Shown here: positions 54,284 to 62,935 of the stretch, piece after piece
Numbering within the stretch: the first letter of the stretch is position 1
How the letters are laid out: every line of letters starts with the position of its first letter
NCBI GenBank assembly: GCA_964482235.1
Contig: CAYZWU010000001.1
Location: 124,001-188,000 of the forward strand
Length of the DNA: 64,000 nt
From: CAYZWU01 sp964482235
GTDB lineage: Bacteria > Planctomycetota > B15-G4 > CAYZWU01
Reading direction: 5' to 3'
Translations under genes and position numbers: made by a program
The notes under the pieces: generated by a model
The model's input: the letters and a program-made list of their open reading frames with translations, nothing else
Databases searched by the model: none
What the model was told of the DNA's origin: nothing

Positions 54284-54964
54284 GTGAGTTTGAAGTGCAT
54301 CCTGGGTCGCAAGGAGAGAATGACCCAGATCTTCACAGCTGAAGGTGAGCAGGTCGGGGTGACCGTCGTGGAAGCCGGGCCCTGCCGCATCGTTCAGCTG
54401 AAGACCCCTGAGAGCAACGGCTACTCGGCTGTTCAGCTCGGATTCATGGAGCAGAAGCCCCAGCGGATCTCCAAGCCGCTGAAAGGTCATTTCAAGAAGG
54501 CCAAGGTGACGCCGATGCGCTACCTTGCCGAGTTCCGCACCGAGGAGTTCGCCGAGGAAGCGGCCGAGCTCGAGGTGGGCGGAACCCTGACCGTCGAGTC
54601 CTTCGAGAAGGGCGATCTCGTCGACGTGATCGGCCTCAGCAAGGGCCACGGCTTCACCGGCGCCATGAAGCGCTGGGGTTTCGCCGGCGGTCCGCAGTCT
54701 CACGGCGGCATGTTCGACCGCCGGCCGGGCGCCATCGGCATGCACTCCGACCCTTCCCGCGTCTTCAAGGGCAAGAAGATGGCCGGGCAGCACGGCAACG
54801 AGCGCATCACGATGAAGAACCTGGAGGTCATGGAGGTCGACGTCGAGAACAACCTCCTCCTGTTGAAGGGCTCTGTTCCCGGTGCAAGGAACAGCCTGGT
54901 CAGGATCAGAAAAGCGAAGACCGGAATCCCCCGGCCCAGCCAAGACAGTGAAGAGGACAAGTAA
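54284..54964 (+). CDS. rplC: 50S ribosomal protein L3
   Basis: 226 aa, GTG start. LGRKERMTQIFTAEGEQVGVTVVEAGPC at the N-terminus, then GHGFTGAMKRWGFAGGPQSHG, the loop reaching the peptidyl-transferase centre, and KMAGQHGNERITMKNLEV. It ends with a short variable tail. Its stop overlaps the rplD start (TAATG). One of the early assembly proteins of 23S rRNA. Confidence 0.96.
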   Translation: MSLKCILGRKERMTQIFTAEGEQVGVTVVEAGPCRIVQLKTPESNGYSAVQLGFMEQKPQRISKPLKGHFKKAKVTPMRYLAEFRTEEFAEEAAELEVGGTLTVESFEKGDLVDVIGLSKGHGFTGAMKRWGFAGGPQSHGGMFDRRPGAIGMHSDPSRVFKGKKMAGQHGNERITMKNLEVMEVDVENNLLLLKGSVPGARNSLVRIRKAKTGIPRPSQDSEEDK

Positions 54965-55593
54965 TGACTGATGTCGTCACATTCAACAGAGACGGAGGCA
55001 GCGTCTCCACTCAAGAGGTGGATGAAGCCCTGTTCGGTGACAAGGTCAAGAAGCGGCTTCTCCGGGATGCGATCTTGATGTACGAAGCGTGCGCCAGGCA
55101 GGGAACCCACTCGACCCTGACCCGCGGAGAGGTCAACCGGACGGGACGCAAGCCGTACCGCCAGAAGGGGACGGGATACGCCCGCTGCGGTGATTTCAAG
55201 TCTCCCCTCCGTCGAGGCGGCGGAGTGATCTTCGGCCCCAAGCCCAGGGACCACTCCTACTCCTTCCCCCGCAAGGCGAAGAAGGAAGCCCTCCGCAACG
55301 CGCTTTTCGCGAAGCTCAAGGACGGCGAGATCTTTTTCATCACCGGGTTCGCGCTCGATGCGCCTTCCACCAAGGAGGCCGCCGCCGCCCTGGCGAAGGT
55401 CGAGGCGAAGGGCTCGACGCTCGTGATCACGGCGGGAATCGACGAGGTGGTATTCAAATCGTTCAGGAATATCACCGGCGTGGCGGTGATTCCGGTGAGC
55501 GATGTCAACGCTTACCACATGATCCGCTTCGGAAACGTTGTTTTTTTCAACGACGCTTTTGAAAAAATGAAGGAACGCCTCGGAAATGGATAA
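54964..55593 (+). CDS. rplD: 50S ribosomal protein L4
   Basis: 209 aa. The extended loop RGEVNRTGRKPYRQKGTGYARCGDFKSPLRRGGGVIFGPKPRDHSY lines the exit tunnel; the globular fold closes with VAVIPVSDVNAYHMIRF. L4 represses the S10 operon in enterics. It overlaps rplW by 8 bp. Confidence 0.96.
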   Translation: MTDVVTFNRDGGSVSTQEVDEALFGDKVKKRLLRDAILMYEACARQGTHSTLTRGEVNRTGRKPYRQKGTGYARCGDFKSPLRRGGGVIFGPKPRDHSYSFPRKAKKEALRNALFAKLKDGEIFFITGFALDAPSTKEAAAALAKVEAKGSTLVITAGIDEVVFKSFRNITGVAVIPVSDVNAYHMIRFGNVVFFNDAFEKMKERLGNG

Positions 55594-55867
55594 TCCTCAG
55601 AAGATCATCTTGAAGCCTCTGATCACCGAGAAGGGGACTCTGCAGACCGAGCAGAACAACTCCTACAACTTCCTGGTGCATGCGAAGGCCAACAAGTCGG
55701 AGATTTCCAAGGCCATCGAGAGGTCCTTCGAAGTCCGCGTGGTCTCGGTCAACACCATGATCCGCAAGGGTAAGAGGAAGGGGCTCGGCTACAGGTCGTA
55801 CCGGCGCTCCGATGTCAAGAGAGCGGTCGTCACCCTGGCAGAGGGCGATGCCATCGAGTTCATCTAA
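55586..55867 (+). CDS. rplW: 50S ribosomal protein L23
   Basis: 93 aa. IILKPLITEKGTLQTEQNNSYNFLVHAKANKSEISKAIERSF and VVSVNTMIRKGKRKGLGYR. L23 sits by the tunnel exit and is the docking site for trigger factor and SRP. It overlaps rplD by 8 bp. Confidence 0.96.
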   Translation: MDNPQKIILKPLITEKGTLQTEQNNSYNFLVHAKANKSEISKAIERSFEVRVVSVNTMIRKGKRKGLGYRSYRRSDVKRAVVTLAEGDAIEFI

Positions 55868-55917
55868 GGAGTCTCTGGTGGCGGGACGGTTCGCCAGCTT
55901 TCGGACAGGATGCAGCA

Positions 55918-56745
55918 ATGCCTATCAAAAAATATAAACCGACATCACCAGGCCGCAGGTTCGGCAGTGTGATCGATTATTCTTGCTTGACCAAGAAGAA
56001 GCCCGAGAAGTCCCTCGTGAGGCCGCACAAGAAGAGCGGCGGACGGAATGCCCACGGTCACACAACGTCGCGGTTCCGCGGCGGCGGACACAAGCGGAAG
56101 TACCGCGTCATCGACTTCAAGAGGAACAAGGACGGTGTGCCGGCCCGCGTCGCGGCCCTCGAGTACGATCCCAACCGTTCGTCCTTCATCGCTCTTCTTC
56201 ATTACCGGGACGGCGAGAAGCGGTACATCCTCGCCCCCCTGGGAGTGGAAGTCGGCGACGTGATTGAGTCGGGTGAGAAGGTCGAGCCCAAGCCGGGCAA
56301 CGCCATGCCGATCAAGTCGATTCCCCTCGGCCTTCAGATTCACAACGTCGAGCTCAGGCCCGGCGCCGGCGCTCAGATGGGCCGCAGCGCCGGGACGACG
56401 ATCCAGCTGTCGGCGCGCGAAGGCGGCATGGCCAACCTGATCCTTCCCTCCGGGGAGATCAGGAAGGTCTCCACCGAGTGCCGGGCCACCATCGGCCAGG
56501 TGGGGAACATCGATCATCAGCACGTTTCCCTCGGCAAGGCGGGGCGTGCGCGGTGGCGCGGACGCCGTCCCCACGTGCGCGGCGTGGCACAGAACCCGGT
56601 CTCCCATCCCATGGGCGGCGGCGAGGGACGCTCCGGTGGCGGCCGGCATCCCTGCTCCCCGACGGGCAAGCTGTCCAAGGGTGCGAGGACGAGGTCGAAA
56701 CAGAAACCGAGCAATGCCTTTATCTTGAGGCGGAGAAAGAAATAA
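55918..56745 (+). CDS. rplB: 50S ribosomal protein L2
   Basis: 275 aa. MPIKKYKPTSPGRR, the core RNA-binding domains, and the C-terminal region RGVAQNPVSHPMGGGEGRSGGGRHPCSPTGK, which contains the conserved His near the peptidyl-transferase centre. Start ATG 55918. Confidence 0.97.
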   Translation: MPIKKYKPTSPGRRFGSVIDYSCLTKKKPEKSLVRPHKKSGGRNAHGHTTSRFRGGGHKRKYRVIDFKRNKDGVPARVAALEYDPNRSSFIALLHYRDGEKRYILAPLGVEVGDVIESGEKVEPKPGNAMPIKSIPLGLQIHNVELRPGAGAQMGRSAGTTIQLSAREGGMANLILPSGEIRKVSTECRATIGQVGNIDHQHVSLGKAGRARWRGRRPHVRGVAQNPVSHPMGGGEGRSGGGRHPCSPTGKLSKGARTRSKQKPSNAFILRRRKK

Positions 56746-56819
56746 AATCCCGATCCGGCGGCCGCCCTGCAGGACGGTCGTCCGGGGATGGCTAGAAAGA
56801 AAGAGTTGGCAGGAGTGCT

Positions 56820-57101
56820 ATGGGCAGGAGTGTTAAAAAAGGTCCTTTTATCGACGCCAAGGTCCTGAAAAAGATCAAGCAGCGGGAAGCATCCGGCAGC
56901 CACGAACCGATCAAGACCTGGGCACGGGCCAGCATGATCTCTCCGGAGTTCGTGGGTAATACCTTCCTGGTTCATAACGGAAAATCCTTCTTGAAGGTCT
57001 TCGTCACCGAGGACATGGTGGGCCACAAGCTCGGGGAGTTCTCTCCCACGAGGACGTTCAGGGGCCACACGAGCAAGAAGGATAAGAAGGTAAGGAAGTA
57101 G
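56820..57101 (+). CDS. rpsS: 30S ribosomal protein S19
   Basis: 93 aa. GRSVKKGPFIDAKVLKKI, TWARASMISPEFVGNTFLVHNGKSFLKVFVTEDMVGHKLGEFSPTRTFRGH. S19 pairs with S13 in the head of the 30S. AGGAG 6 nt upstream of the ATG. Confidence 0.97.
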   Translation: MGRSVKKGPFIDAKVLKKIKQREASGSHEPIKTWARASMISPEFVGNTFLVHNGKSFLKVFVTEDMVGHKLGEFSPTRTFRGHTSKKDKKVRK

Positions 57102-57204
57102 GGAGTGTTCCGCGGCTTTCCGGCCCGCCCGGCCGGAAGCATCCTAGGCAGCGGCCTGACCGCAGCGATGGATGACGAGCCGCAACGGTGTTGGAGTCGA
57201 TACA

Positions 57205-57588
57205 ATGGATTTTCACGCAAGCCACATGTATGCGCGGATCTCGGCGAGAAAGGCGCGGCTTGTTGTCGATATCGTACGCGGCATGCAGGTCAACGAGGCT
57301 CTTGATACCTTGAAATTCGTGAACAAGCGCGCGAAGCCGATGGTCGAGAAGGTGATCCGCTCCGCTCTGGCCAACGCCGAGCAGGACGTCAACGTGGACA
57401 TCGACAACCTGGTCATCTCGAAGGCTATCGTGGACGAGGGACCGCTCCTCGGCGGCAGGGCGCGCTGGCGCTTCATCTCGAGGGGAAGGGCAGTGCCCAT
57501 TCTCAAGAGAACGAGCCATATCAAGATCTCGCTCAGCGAGCTGGTAGAGGAAGAAATACCCGCAGCGACGGACGGGAAGGAGTCGTAA
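57205..57588 (+). CDS. rplV: 50S ribosomal protein L22
   Basis: 127 aa from ATG 57205 with GGAG 8 nt upstream; an upstream ATG at 57172 in the same frame lacks a site. MYARISARKARLVVDIVRGM, FVNKRAKPMVEKVIRSALANAEQ and the tunnel beta-hairpin RWRFISRGRAVPILKRTSHI. Its stop codon TAATG overlaps rpsC. Confidence 0.94.
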   Translation: MDFHASHMYARISARKARLVVDIVRGMQVNEALDTLKFVNKRAKPMVEKVIRSALANAEQDVNVDIDNLVISKAIVDEGPLLGGRARWRFISRGRAVPILKRTSHIKISLSELVEEEIPAATDGKES

Positions 57589-58286
57589 TGGGACAGAAAG
57601 TCAACCCGACCGGTTTCAGGATCGGGATCATAGAGAACTGGAGATCCCGCTGGTACGCGGGCAAGAAGGATTTCGCCCAGCTTCTCCTTGAGGACCGGAA
57701 GATCCGGAGCTTCCTCAAGAAGGAATGCCGCTCGGCAGCCATCGATCGCGTGGATATCGAGAGGACGCGCGAGGCCGTGAAGGTGCAGGTCTACACGGCG
57801 CGTCCCGGGATCCTGATCGGTAAGGGCGGCTCGAGGGCAGATCAGCTCTCCAAGGACATCGAGAAGATCACCGGCCGCGACGTGATGATCGAGTTCAAGG
57901 AGATCGACAAGCCGGAGCTCTGCTCCCAGCTCGTCGCCGAAAGCATTGCCGAACAGCTTCAGAAACGCGCCTCGTTCCGCCGCGTTCTGAAGAAGACGGC
58001 GCTCAACACCATGCAGGCCAGGGCCGGCGGCGTCAAGATTCACGTGGCCGGCCGGCTCCAGGGCGCGGAGATGGCCCGCCGGGAGCAGCTGATTCTCGGC
58101 AAGCTGCCTCTCCAGACCCTGATGGCCAACGTGGACTACGGCTTCGCCGAGGCAAAGACCACTGCCGGCTTGATCGGCGTGAAGGTCTGGATCTACAAGG
58201 GCGAGGTCGATCCCGTTGAACTGAAAAGAAGGAAGCTAGCGAAGCGCACTCCTGTGAGCGACAGGCGCGTGGGAGGGAGGAACTGA
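57588..58286 (+). CDS. rpsC: 30S ribosomal protein S3
   Basis: 232 aa. GQKVNPTGFRIGI, the KH domain (VYTARPGILIGKGGSRADQLSKDI, with GxxG as IGKG), and the C-terminal TTAGLIGVKVWIYKGE. S3 lines the mRNA entry channel. TGATG overlap with rplP. Confidence 0.97.
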   Translation: MGQKVNPTGFRIGIIENWRSRWYAGKKDFAQLLLEDRKIRSFLKKECRSAAIDRVDIERTREAVKVQVYTARPGILIGKGGSRADQLSKDIEKITGRDVMIEFKEIDKPELCSQLVAESIAEQLQKRASFRRVLKKTALNTMQARAGGVKIHVAGRLQGAEMARREQLILGKLPLQTLMANVDYGFAEAKTTAGLIGVKVWIYKGEVDPVELKRRKLAKRTPVSDRRVGGRN

Positions 58287-58702
58287 TGGCCATGATGCCG
58301 AAAAGAACTCGTTACCGCAAACCCCAGCGGGGTCGAATCCGCGGTAAGGCCCACCGTGGCAACACGGTCGAGTTCGGTGAGTTCGGGCTTCAGGCGCTGG
58401 AAGGCGGATGGATCTCGGCCCGGCAGATCGAGGCCGGCCGTATCGCCGCGTCGCGCGCCGCCAGGGATGCCAAGGTTTTCATCCGCGTCTTCCCTCACAA
58501 GCCGATCACGTCCACAGCGGCCGAGACCCGCATGGGCAAGGGTAAAGGCGAGCCCGAGTTCTGGGCCGCCGTGGTCAAACCCGGCACGATCCTCTACGAG
58601 ATCAGCGGGGTATCCGAGGAACATGCCGTCCTCACCTTCAACAGGGTTGCCTTCAAGCTCCCGATCAGGGTCCGGATGGTGAAGAGGAGGATCAAAGTAT
58701 GA
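58286..58702 (+). CDS. rplP: 50S ribosomal protein L16
   Basis: 138 aa. MMPKRTRYRKPQRGR, NTVEFGEFGLQALEGGWISARQIEAGRIA, IRVFPHKPITSTAAETRMGKGKGEPEFWAAVVKPGTILYEI. It contacts A-site tRNA elbow. GGAGG precedes the ATG; TATG overlap with rpmC. Confidence 0.97.
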   Translation: MAMMPKRTRYRKPQRGRIRGKAHRGNTVEFGEFGLQALEGGWISARQIEAGRIAASRAARDAKVFIRVFPHKPITSTAAETRMGKGKGEPEFWAAVVKPGTILYEISGVSEEHAVLTFNRVAFKLPIRVRMVKRRIKV

Positions 58703-58911
58703 GCGCGACAGAGGTCAGATCCAAGGAAGACAAGGAGCTTCTCTACGATCTCAAGAATCTCAAGAAGGAGCTCTTCGACCTCAAGTTCCAGTCCGCGAGC
58801 GAGAACCTTTCCAATCCGGCCCGCATCAGTCGTATCAGGAAGGACGTGGCGAGAATCCTGACCATCCTGAACGAACGCAAGAATGGGATTCGCGGAGCGG
58901 CTCCCAAGTAA
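58699..58911 (+). CDS. rpmC: 50S ribosomal protein L29
   Basis: 70 aa. Two-helix protein: KELLYDLKNLKKELFDLKFQSASENLSNPARISRIRKDVARILTIL. Located near the tunnel exit with L23. Normal place between rplP and rpsQ. Confidence 0.95.
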   Translation: MSATEVRSKEDKELLYDLKNLKKELFDLKFQSASENLSNPARISRIRKDVARILTILNERKNGIRGAAPK

Positions 58912-58988
58912 AGACAGTGTACATGTCTCGAGCATGAGCGAGATTGAAAGAAGAAATAGAGAGAACCGTCATTCTCCTGAGGTTTTTG

Positions 58989-59249
58989 ATGAGTAACGAC
59001 GAGAAGACGAAGCCCATGAAGACCGGAGTCGTGGTGAGCGACGCCATGGACAAGACGATCACCATCCAGGTGGAGCGTCTCGTCAAGCACCCCCGGTATG
59101 GAAAGTATGTCAAGCGTTACACCCGCCTGAAAGCGCACGACGAGACCAACGAGGCGCGCCTGGGCGACAAGGTGGAAGTCAACTTCACCCGGCCTCTCAG
59201 CAGGACCAAGCGCTGGAAATTGGGCCGCATACTTGAGAGAGAGGGTTAG
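58989..59249 (+). CDS. rpsQ: 30S ribosomal protein S17
   Basis: 86 aa from ATG 58989 (GAGG 6 nt upstream). KTGVVVSDAMDKTITIQVERLVKHPRYGKYVKRYTRLKAHDE and RPLSRTKRWKLGRILER. OB-fold primary binder of 16S rRNA. An in-frame ATG at 58944 is less well placed. Confidence 0.95.
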   Translation: MSNDEKTKPMKTGVVVSDAMDKTITIQVERLVKHPRYGKYVKRYTRLKAHDETNEARLGDKVEVNFTRPLSRTKRWKLGRILEREG

Positions 59250-59254
59250 GAAAA

Positions 59255-59775
59255 ATGATCCAGATGCAGACCCGCCTCGACGTGGCGGACAACACCGGTG
59301 CCAAGACGGTCATGTGCATCCGTGTGCTCGGGAGCTCGAAGAAGTACGCCCGCGTGGGCGACATCATCGTCGGCTCCGTGAAGAAGGCGGCACCCAACGC
59401 GGACATCAAGAAGAAGCAGATCGTGCGCGGCGTCGTTGTGAGAACGAAGGACCGCATCCGGAGGGCGGACGGCTCCTACGTCCGGTTCGACAGGAACGCG
59501 GTCGTGATTCTCGATGACGACAACAATCCGAAGGGCACGCGCATCTTCGGAGCCGTGGCGAGGGAACTGCGTCAGAAGAATTTCATGAAGATCATTTCGT
59601 TGGNNNNNNNNNNNNNNNNNNNNNNNNNNNNNNNNNNNNNNNNNNNNNNNNNNNNNNNNNNNNNNNNNNNNNNNNNNNNNNNNNNNNNNNNNNNNNNNNN
59701 NNNGGAGCCGTGGCGAGGGAACTGCGTCAGAAGAATTTCATGAAGATCATTTCGTTGGCTTCAGAGGTGGTTTAG
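59255..59775 (+). CDS. rplN: 50S ribosomal protein L14, interrupted by a scaffold gap
   Basis: Residues 1-116 (MIQMQTRLDVADNTGAK ... RIFGAVARELRQKNFMKIISL) are complete up to 59602; 100 Ns follow (59604-59703). After the gap the sequence repeats the 55 bases before it exactly and then finishes with ASEVV and TAG at 59773. Removing the Ns and one repeat gives an intact protein of 121 aa, the normal L14 length, with the rest of the operon in order. So the gene is probably intact and the gap artificial. L14 lies at the subunit interface. Confidence 0.93.
59604..59703. other. Assembly gap (100 Ns) flanked by a 55-bp duplication
   Basis: Bases 59549-59603 and 59704-59758 are identical (both begin GGAGCCGTGG and end TTCGTTGG). 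Contigs with overlapping ends were joined by a fixed-length placeholder instead of being merged. Confidence 0.97.
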
Positions 59776-59810
59776 CAAAGCGTTCCGCGGACGCGGGAGA
59801 GCAGAGAGAT

Positions 59811-60125
59811 ATGAAAAGGATCAAGAGAAACGACATGGCCTACGTGACAACCGGGGTCGATCGTGGAAAGACCGGCAGGGTTCTGCGTGTCTTGGATGAA
59901 AAGGACCGGATCGTGATCGAAGGCGTCAACATGGTCTACAAGCATGTGCGCCGGAGCCAGCAGAACCCGCAGGGCGGACGGATCCAGAAGGAAAATCCCA
60001 TGGCGATCTCCAACGTGATGGTCTACTGCGAGAAATGCCAGAAGGGTGTCCGGGTCCGTTTCGCCGAGCAAGACGGCAAGAAGACCAGAGTGTGTGCGAA
60101 GTGTTCCGAGCCGTTCCCCACGTGA
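59811..60125 (+). CDS. rplX: 50S ribosomal protein L24 with a zinc-ribbon-like motif
   Basis: 104 aa. The KOW motif (DMAYVTTGVDRGKTGRVLRVLDEKDRIVIEGVNMVYKH) and RRSQQNPQGGRIQKE are standard. The C-terminus contains CEKC and CAKC, 20-odd residues apart, a potential zinc site found in some bacterial L24 proteins but absent from that of Escherichia coli. Early 23S rRNA binder. Confidence 0.96.
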   Translation: MKRIKRNDMAYVTTGVDRGKTGRVLRVLDEKDRIVIEGVNMVYKHVRRSQQNPQGGRIQKENPMAISNVMVYCEKCQKGVRVRFAEQDGKKTRVCAKCSEPFPT

Positions 60126-60154
60126 GAGACTGAGCGTAGGCAGAGGGCGTTGAG

Positions 60155-60721
60155 ATGGATAGTGCCGTGGCTGAGAAAAAGTTGTTGAGATTTCAGAATA
60201 AATACAGGGAAGATGTCTTTCCCAAGCTGAAGGAGCTCTTTTCCCTCAAGAATCCCCATCAGGTCCCCAAGATCTCCAAGATCATCATCAACATGGGTGT
60301 CGGCGGGGCTCGCGAGAACAAGACGATGATGGAGGCCGTGGTCAAGGACCTGAGCACCATCAGCGGACAGAAGCCGAAGGTCACGCGCGCCAGGCTCTCC
60401 GTTGCAGGCTTCCGCCTGCGCGAGGGGATGCCGGTGGGCTGCATGGTAACCCTCAGGGGAAACCGGATGTGGTCCTTTCTCGACCGCCTGATCTCCATCG
60501 CCATTCCCCGTATCCGCGACTTCAGAGGGCTTTCCAAGAAGTCCTTCGACGGCCGCGGCAACTACTCGATGGGGCTTGGAGAGCAGATCGTATTTCCCGA
60601 GATCGATCTGGACAGCGTGCAGTTCGTCCAGGGGATGGACATCACCATCGTGACGAACGCCGATGATGATGAGAAAGCCCTGGCGCTTCTCGAACATCTG
60701 GGTATGCCTTTCAGAAAGTAG
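60155..60721 (+). CDS. rplE: 50S ribosomal protein L5
   Basis: 188 aa. KYREDVFPKLKELFSLKNPHQVPKISKIIINMGVG, ITGQKPKVTRA-like ISGQKPKVTRARLS, IPRIRDFRGLSKKSFDGRGNYSMGLGEQIVFPEID. It binds 5S rRNA in the central protuberance. Confidence 0.97.
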   Translation: MDSAVAEKKLLRFQNKYREDVFPKLKELFSLKNPHQVPKISKIIINMGVGGARENKTMMEAVVKDLSTISGQKPKVTRARLSVAGFRLREGMPVGCMVTLRGNRMWSFLDRLISIAIPRIRDFRGLSKKSFDGRGNYSMGLGEQIVFPEIDLDSVQFVQGMDITIVTNADDDEKALALLEHLGMPFRK

Positions 60722-60760
60722 AGGTGCCGGACGGACCGGCCTTGTTAAAGAGGATTCGAA

Positions 60761-60946
60761 GTGGCAAAGACCTGTTTGATCGTAAAATCGCAACGCAAGC
60801 CGAAGTTCAGCACAAGGCGTTACAACCGCTGCAGCCTCTGCGGGCGTCCCAGAAGCTATTATCGCAAGTTCGGGATCTGCCGGATCTGTTTCCGGACCCT
60901 CTCCCTGCGGGGCGAGATTCCCGGTGTCCGCAAGGCCAGCTGGTAA
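60761..60946 (+). CDS. rpsN: 30S ribosomal protein S14, zinc-binding (type Z)
   Basis: 61 aa, GTG start. CSLCGRPRSYYRKFGICRICFR shows the two CxxC pairs of the short zinc form; the C-terminus is GEIPGVRKASW. It sits in the head of the 30S. Place between rplE and rpsH is standard. Confidence 0.97.
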   Translation: MAKTCLIVKSQRKPKFSTRRYNRCSLCGRPRSYYRKFGICRICFRTLSLRGEIPGVRKASW

Positions 60947-60994
60947 GGCTGCCCGAGGCCCAAGGCGCGGCGCAGTGTGTGGAGAAGACGAATC

Positions 60995-61393
60995 ATGACC
61001 ATGACAGATCCAATTGCGGATATGTTGACCAGGATCAGGAACGCCCTCGTTGTCGGGCATTCCAAGGTTGCAATCCCGGCGTCCCGGCTCAAGGCCGGCA
61101 TCGCCGATTCGCTCAAGCGCGAAGGATTCATCACCGACTTCACCGTCAAGCCCGACGGGAAGCAGGGGACCATCGAGGTCACCCTCAAGTACGGGCCCGA
61201 CGGGGAGAAGGTGATCCAGAAGATCATGCGCGTGTCGAAGCCGGGCTGCAGGGTGTACAAGTCCGCTTCGGAGATCAAGAAAGTACTGAACGGTTACGGC
61301 GCCGAGCTCTACACCACCACGGCCGGAGTGCTCTCCGACAGGGAGTGCCGGGCGAAAAAAGTGGGCGGCGAAGTGCTCCTGAGAGTGAGCTGA
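60995..61393 (+). CDS. rpsH: 30S ribosomal protein S8
   Basis: 132 aa from ATG 60995. TDPIADMLTRIRNAL, the SRLKAGIADSLKREGFI segment and C-terminal AELYTTTAGVLSDRECRAKKVGGEVL. S8 organises the central domain of 16S rRNA and represses the spc operon in enterics. GGAG lies about 10 nt upstream. Confidence 0.96.
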   Translation: MTMTDPIADMLTRIRNALVVGHSKVAIPASRLKAGIADSLKREGFITDFTVKPDGKQGTIEVTLKYGPDGEKVIQKIMRVSKPGCRVYKSASEIKKVLNGYGAELYTTTAGVLSDRECRAKKVGGEVLLRVS

Positions 61394-61443
61394 GAAAGAG
61401 GTCTTTGAGGCGTCTGACAGAAAGATGTAACGGATAAACGGCC

Positions 61444-61989
61444 ATGTCGAGAATCGGAAAAAAACCAGTCAAGATCCCGGATGGTGTGAAAGTGTCGATG
61501 AACGACAGGGTTTTCGCCGCCGAGAGCACCAAGGGGAAGTTGGAGCAGTGGATCGATCCCGAGATCGACGTCAAGATCGACGGCGACACTGGAGAGGTCT
61601 GCTTCGCCCGCAAGAACGACGAGCGGAAAAACCGCGCGCTCCACGGTCTTTACAGGTCCCTGGTGAACAACATGGTCACGGGCCTGTCCAAAGGTTTCGA
61701 GAAGAGGCTCAGCATCGTCGGTGTGGGATACAATGCGCAGCTCAAGGGCAATGCCGTCGTGCTGCAGATCGGTTTCTGCCACCCCGTCGATCTACCCCTT
61801 CCGGCCGGCATCGAGGTGGAGATCCCCAATCCCACGTCGATCGTCGTGAGGGGCGTGGACAAGCAGCTCGTGGGCCAGTACGCGGCCAACATCCGCAAGG
61901 TTCGTCCGCCGGAGCCCTACAAGGGCAAGGGTATTCGTTACGATAACGAGATCGTCCGCCAGAAGGTGGGCAAGTCTCTGGCAACATGA
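61444..61989 (+). CDS. rplF: 50S ribosomal protein L6
   Basis: 181 aa. SRIGKKPVKIPDGVKVSMNDR, HGLYRSLVNNMVTGLSKGFEKRLSIVGVGYNAQLKG, and PEPYKGKGIRYDNEIVRQKVGK, the conserved end. It lies near the sarcin-ricin loop. Confidence 0.97.
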   Translation: MSRIGKKPVKIPDGVKVSMNDRVFAAESTKGKLEQWIDPEIDVKIDGDTGEVCFARKNDERKNRALHGLYRSLVNNMVTGLSKGFEKRLSIVGVGYNAQLKGNAVVLQIGFCHPVDLPLPAGIEVEIPNPTSIVVRGVDKQLVGQYAANIRKVRPPEPYKGKGIRYDNEIVRQKVGKSLAT

Positions 61990-62047
61990 TGTCGGTAATT
62001 TGTTTCTCCCTCTGGCCCTGTCGCCAGTGATGATTGACGGTTAAGCA

Positions 62048-62416
62048 ATGGATAGAAAACAAAAAAAGCGGATCAAGAAGAGACTGAGAGTTCAGCAGGG
62101 TGTCCGGAACCGAGTCCGCGGCAGCCTGGACAAGCCTCGGGTCAGCGTCTACAGGAGCAACAAGAACCTGGCTTGCCAGGCCATCGACGATGACACCGGA
62201 AAGACCATCACGGCCATCTCGTCCCTGGAGCAGGATTTCCGGGGAAAGCTGGATGGCACGAAGAGCGAACGCGCCAAGACCCTTGGCACCGAGATGGCGA
62301 AACGCCTCAAGGACAAGGGAGTGGAGCGGATCGTCTTCGACAGGGGATGGTACAGGTATCACGGCCGGGTCAAGGCGTTTGCCGACGCGATCCGCGAAGA
62401 AGGCATCCGATTCTAG
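62048..62416 (+). CDS. rplR: 50S ribosomal protein L18
   Basis: 122 aa. RLRVQQGVRNRVRGSLDKPRVSVYRSNKNLACQAIDD and VFDRGWYRYHGRVKAFADAIREEGI. It binds 5S rRNA with L5. Between rplF and rpsE as usual. Confidence 0.97.
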   Translation: MDRKQKKRIKKRLRVQQGVRNRVRGSLDKPRVSVYRSNKNLACQAIDDDTGKTITAISSLEQDFRGKLDGTKSERAKTLGTEMAKRLKDKGVERIVFDRGWYRYHGRVKAFADAIREEGIRF

Positions 62417-62440
62417 CGAAAGAGTGATGGAGGACATCCA

Positions 62441-62935
62441 TTGAACAAGAATGAAGCCGAACTGAGCGGCCCGAATATCCTCGAGGAGACTGTTGTCAAG
62501 ATCAACCGCAGCGCCAAGGTGGTCAAGGGCGGCCGTCGCTTCTCGTTCAGCGCTCTGGTCGTGCTCGGCAACAAGCAGGGGCGCGTCGGAGTGGGTTTCG
62601 GCAAGGCCAAGGAAGTGCCGAGCGCCGTGGAGAAAGCATTCAAGGATGCGCGGAAGAACCTGGAAGTGGTTCACCTCAAGGAAACGACGATCCCTCACAT
62701 GGTGAGCGGACGCTTCGGCTCGAGCGTGGTGCGGCTCATCCCCGCGGCTCCGGGAACGGGAATCATCGCCGGCGCCACTGTCCGTGCCGTCGTGGAAGCC
62801 GCCGGCGTGAAGGACGTGCTGACCAAGGCGTACGGTTCCACGAATCCCGTCAACCTTGTCAAGGCAACACTGGAGGGGCTCACCTCCATCCGATCGAAGG
62901 AAGAAACGGAATCTCTCAGAGGAGTAAAGATCTGA
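62441..62935 (+). CDS. rpsE: 30S ribosomal protein S5
   Basis: 164 aa, TTG start at 62441 supported by GGAGG 7 nt upstream (the ATG at 62451 is out of frame). VVKGGRRFSFSALVVLGNKQGRVGVGFGKAKEVPSAVEKAF and APGTGIIAGATVRAVVEAAGVKDVLTKAYGSTNPVN are the S5 blocks. The stop overlaps the rplO start; rpmD is absent between them. Confidence 0.97.
   Translation: MNKNEAELSGPNILEETVVKINRSAKVVKGGRRFSFSALVVLGNKQGRVGVGFGKAKEVPSAVEKAFKDARKNLEVVHLKETTIPHMVSGRFGSSVVRLIPAAPGTGIIAGATVRAVVEAAGVKDVLTKAYGSTNPVNLVKATLEGLTSIRSKEETESLRGVKI

Noticed and set aside
59600..59775. Frameshifted or duplicated rplN
   Set aside because: The duplication matches the contig edges on each side of the Ns exactly; an assembly artefact explains it.
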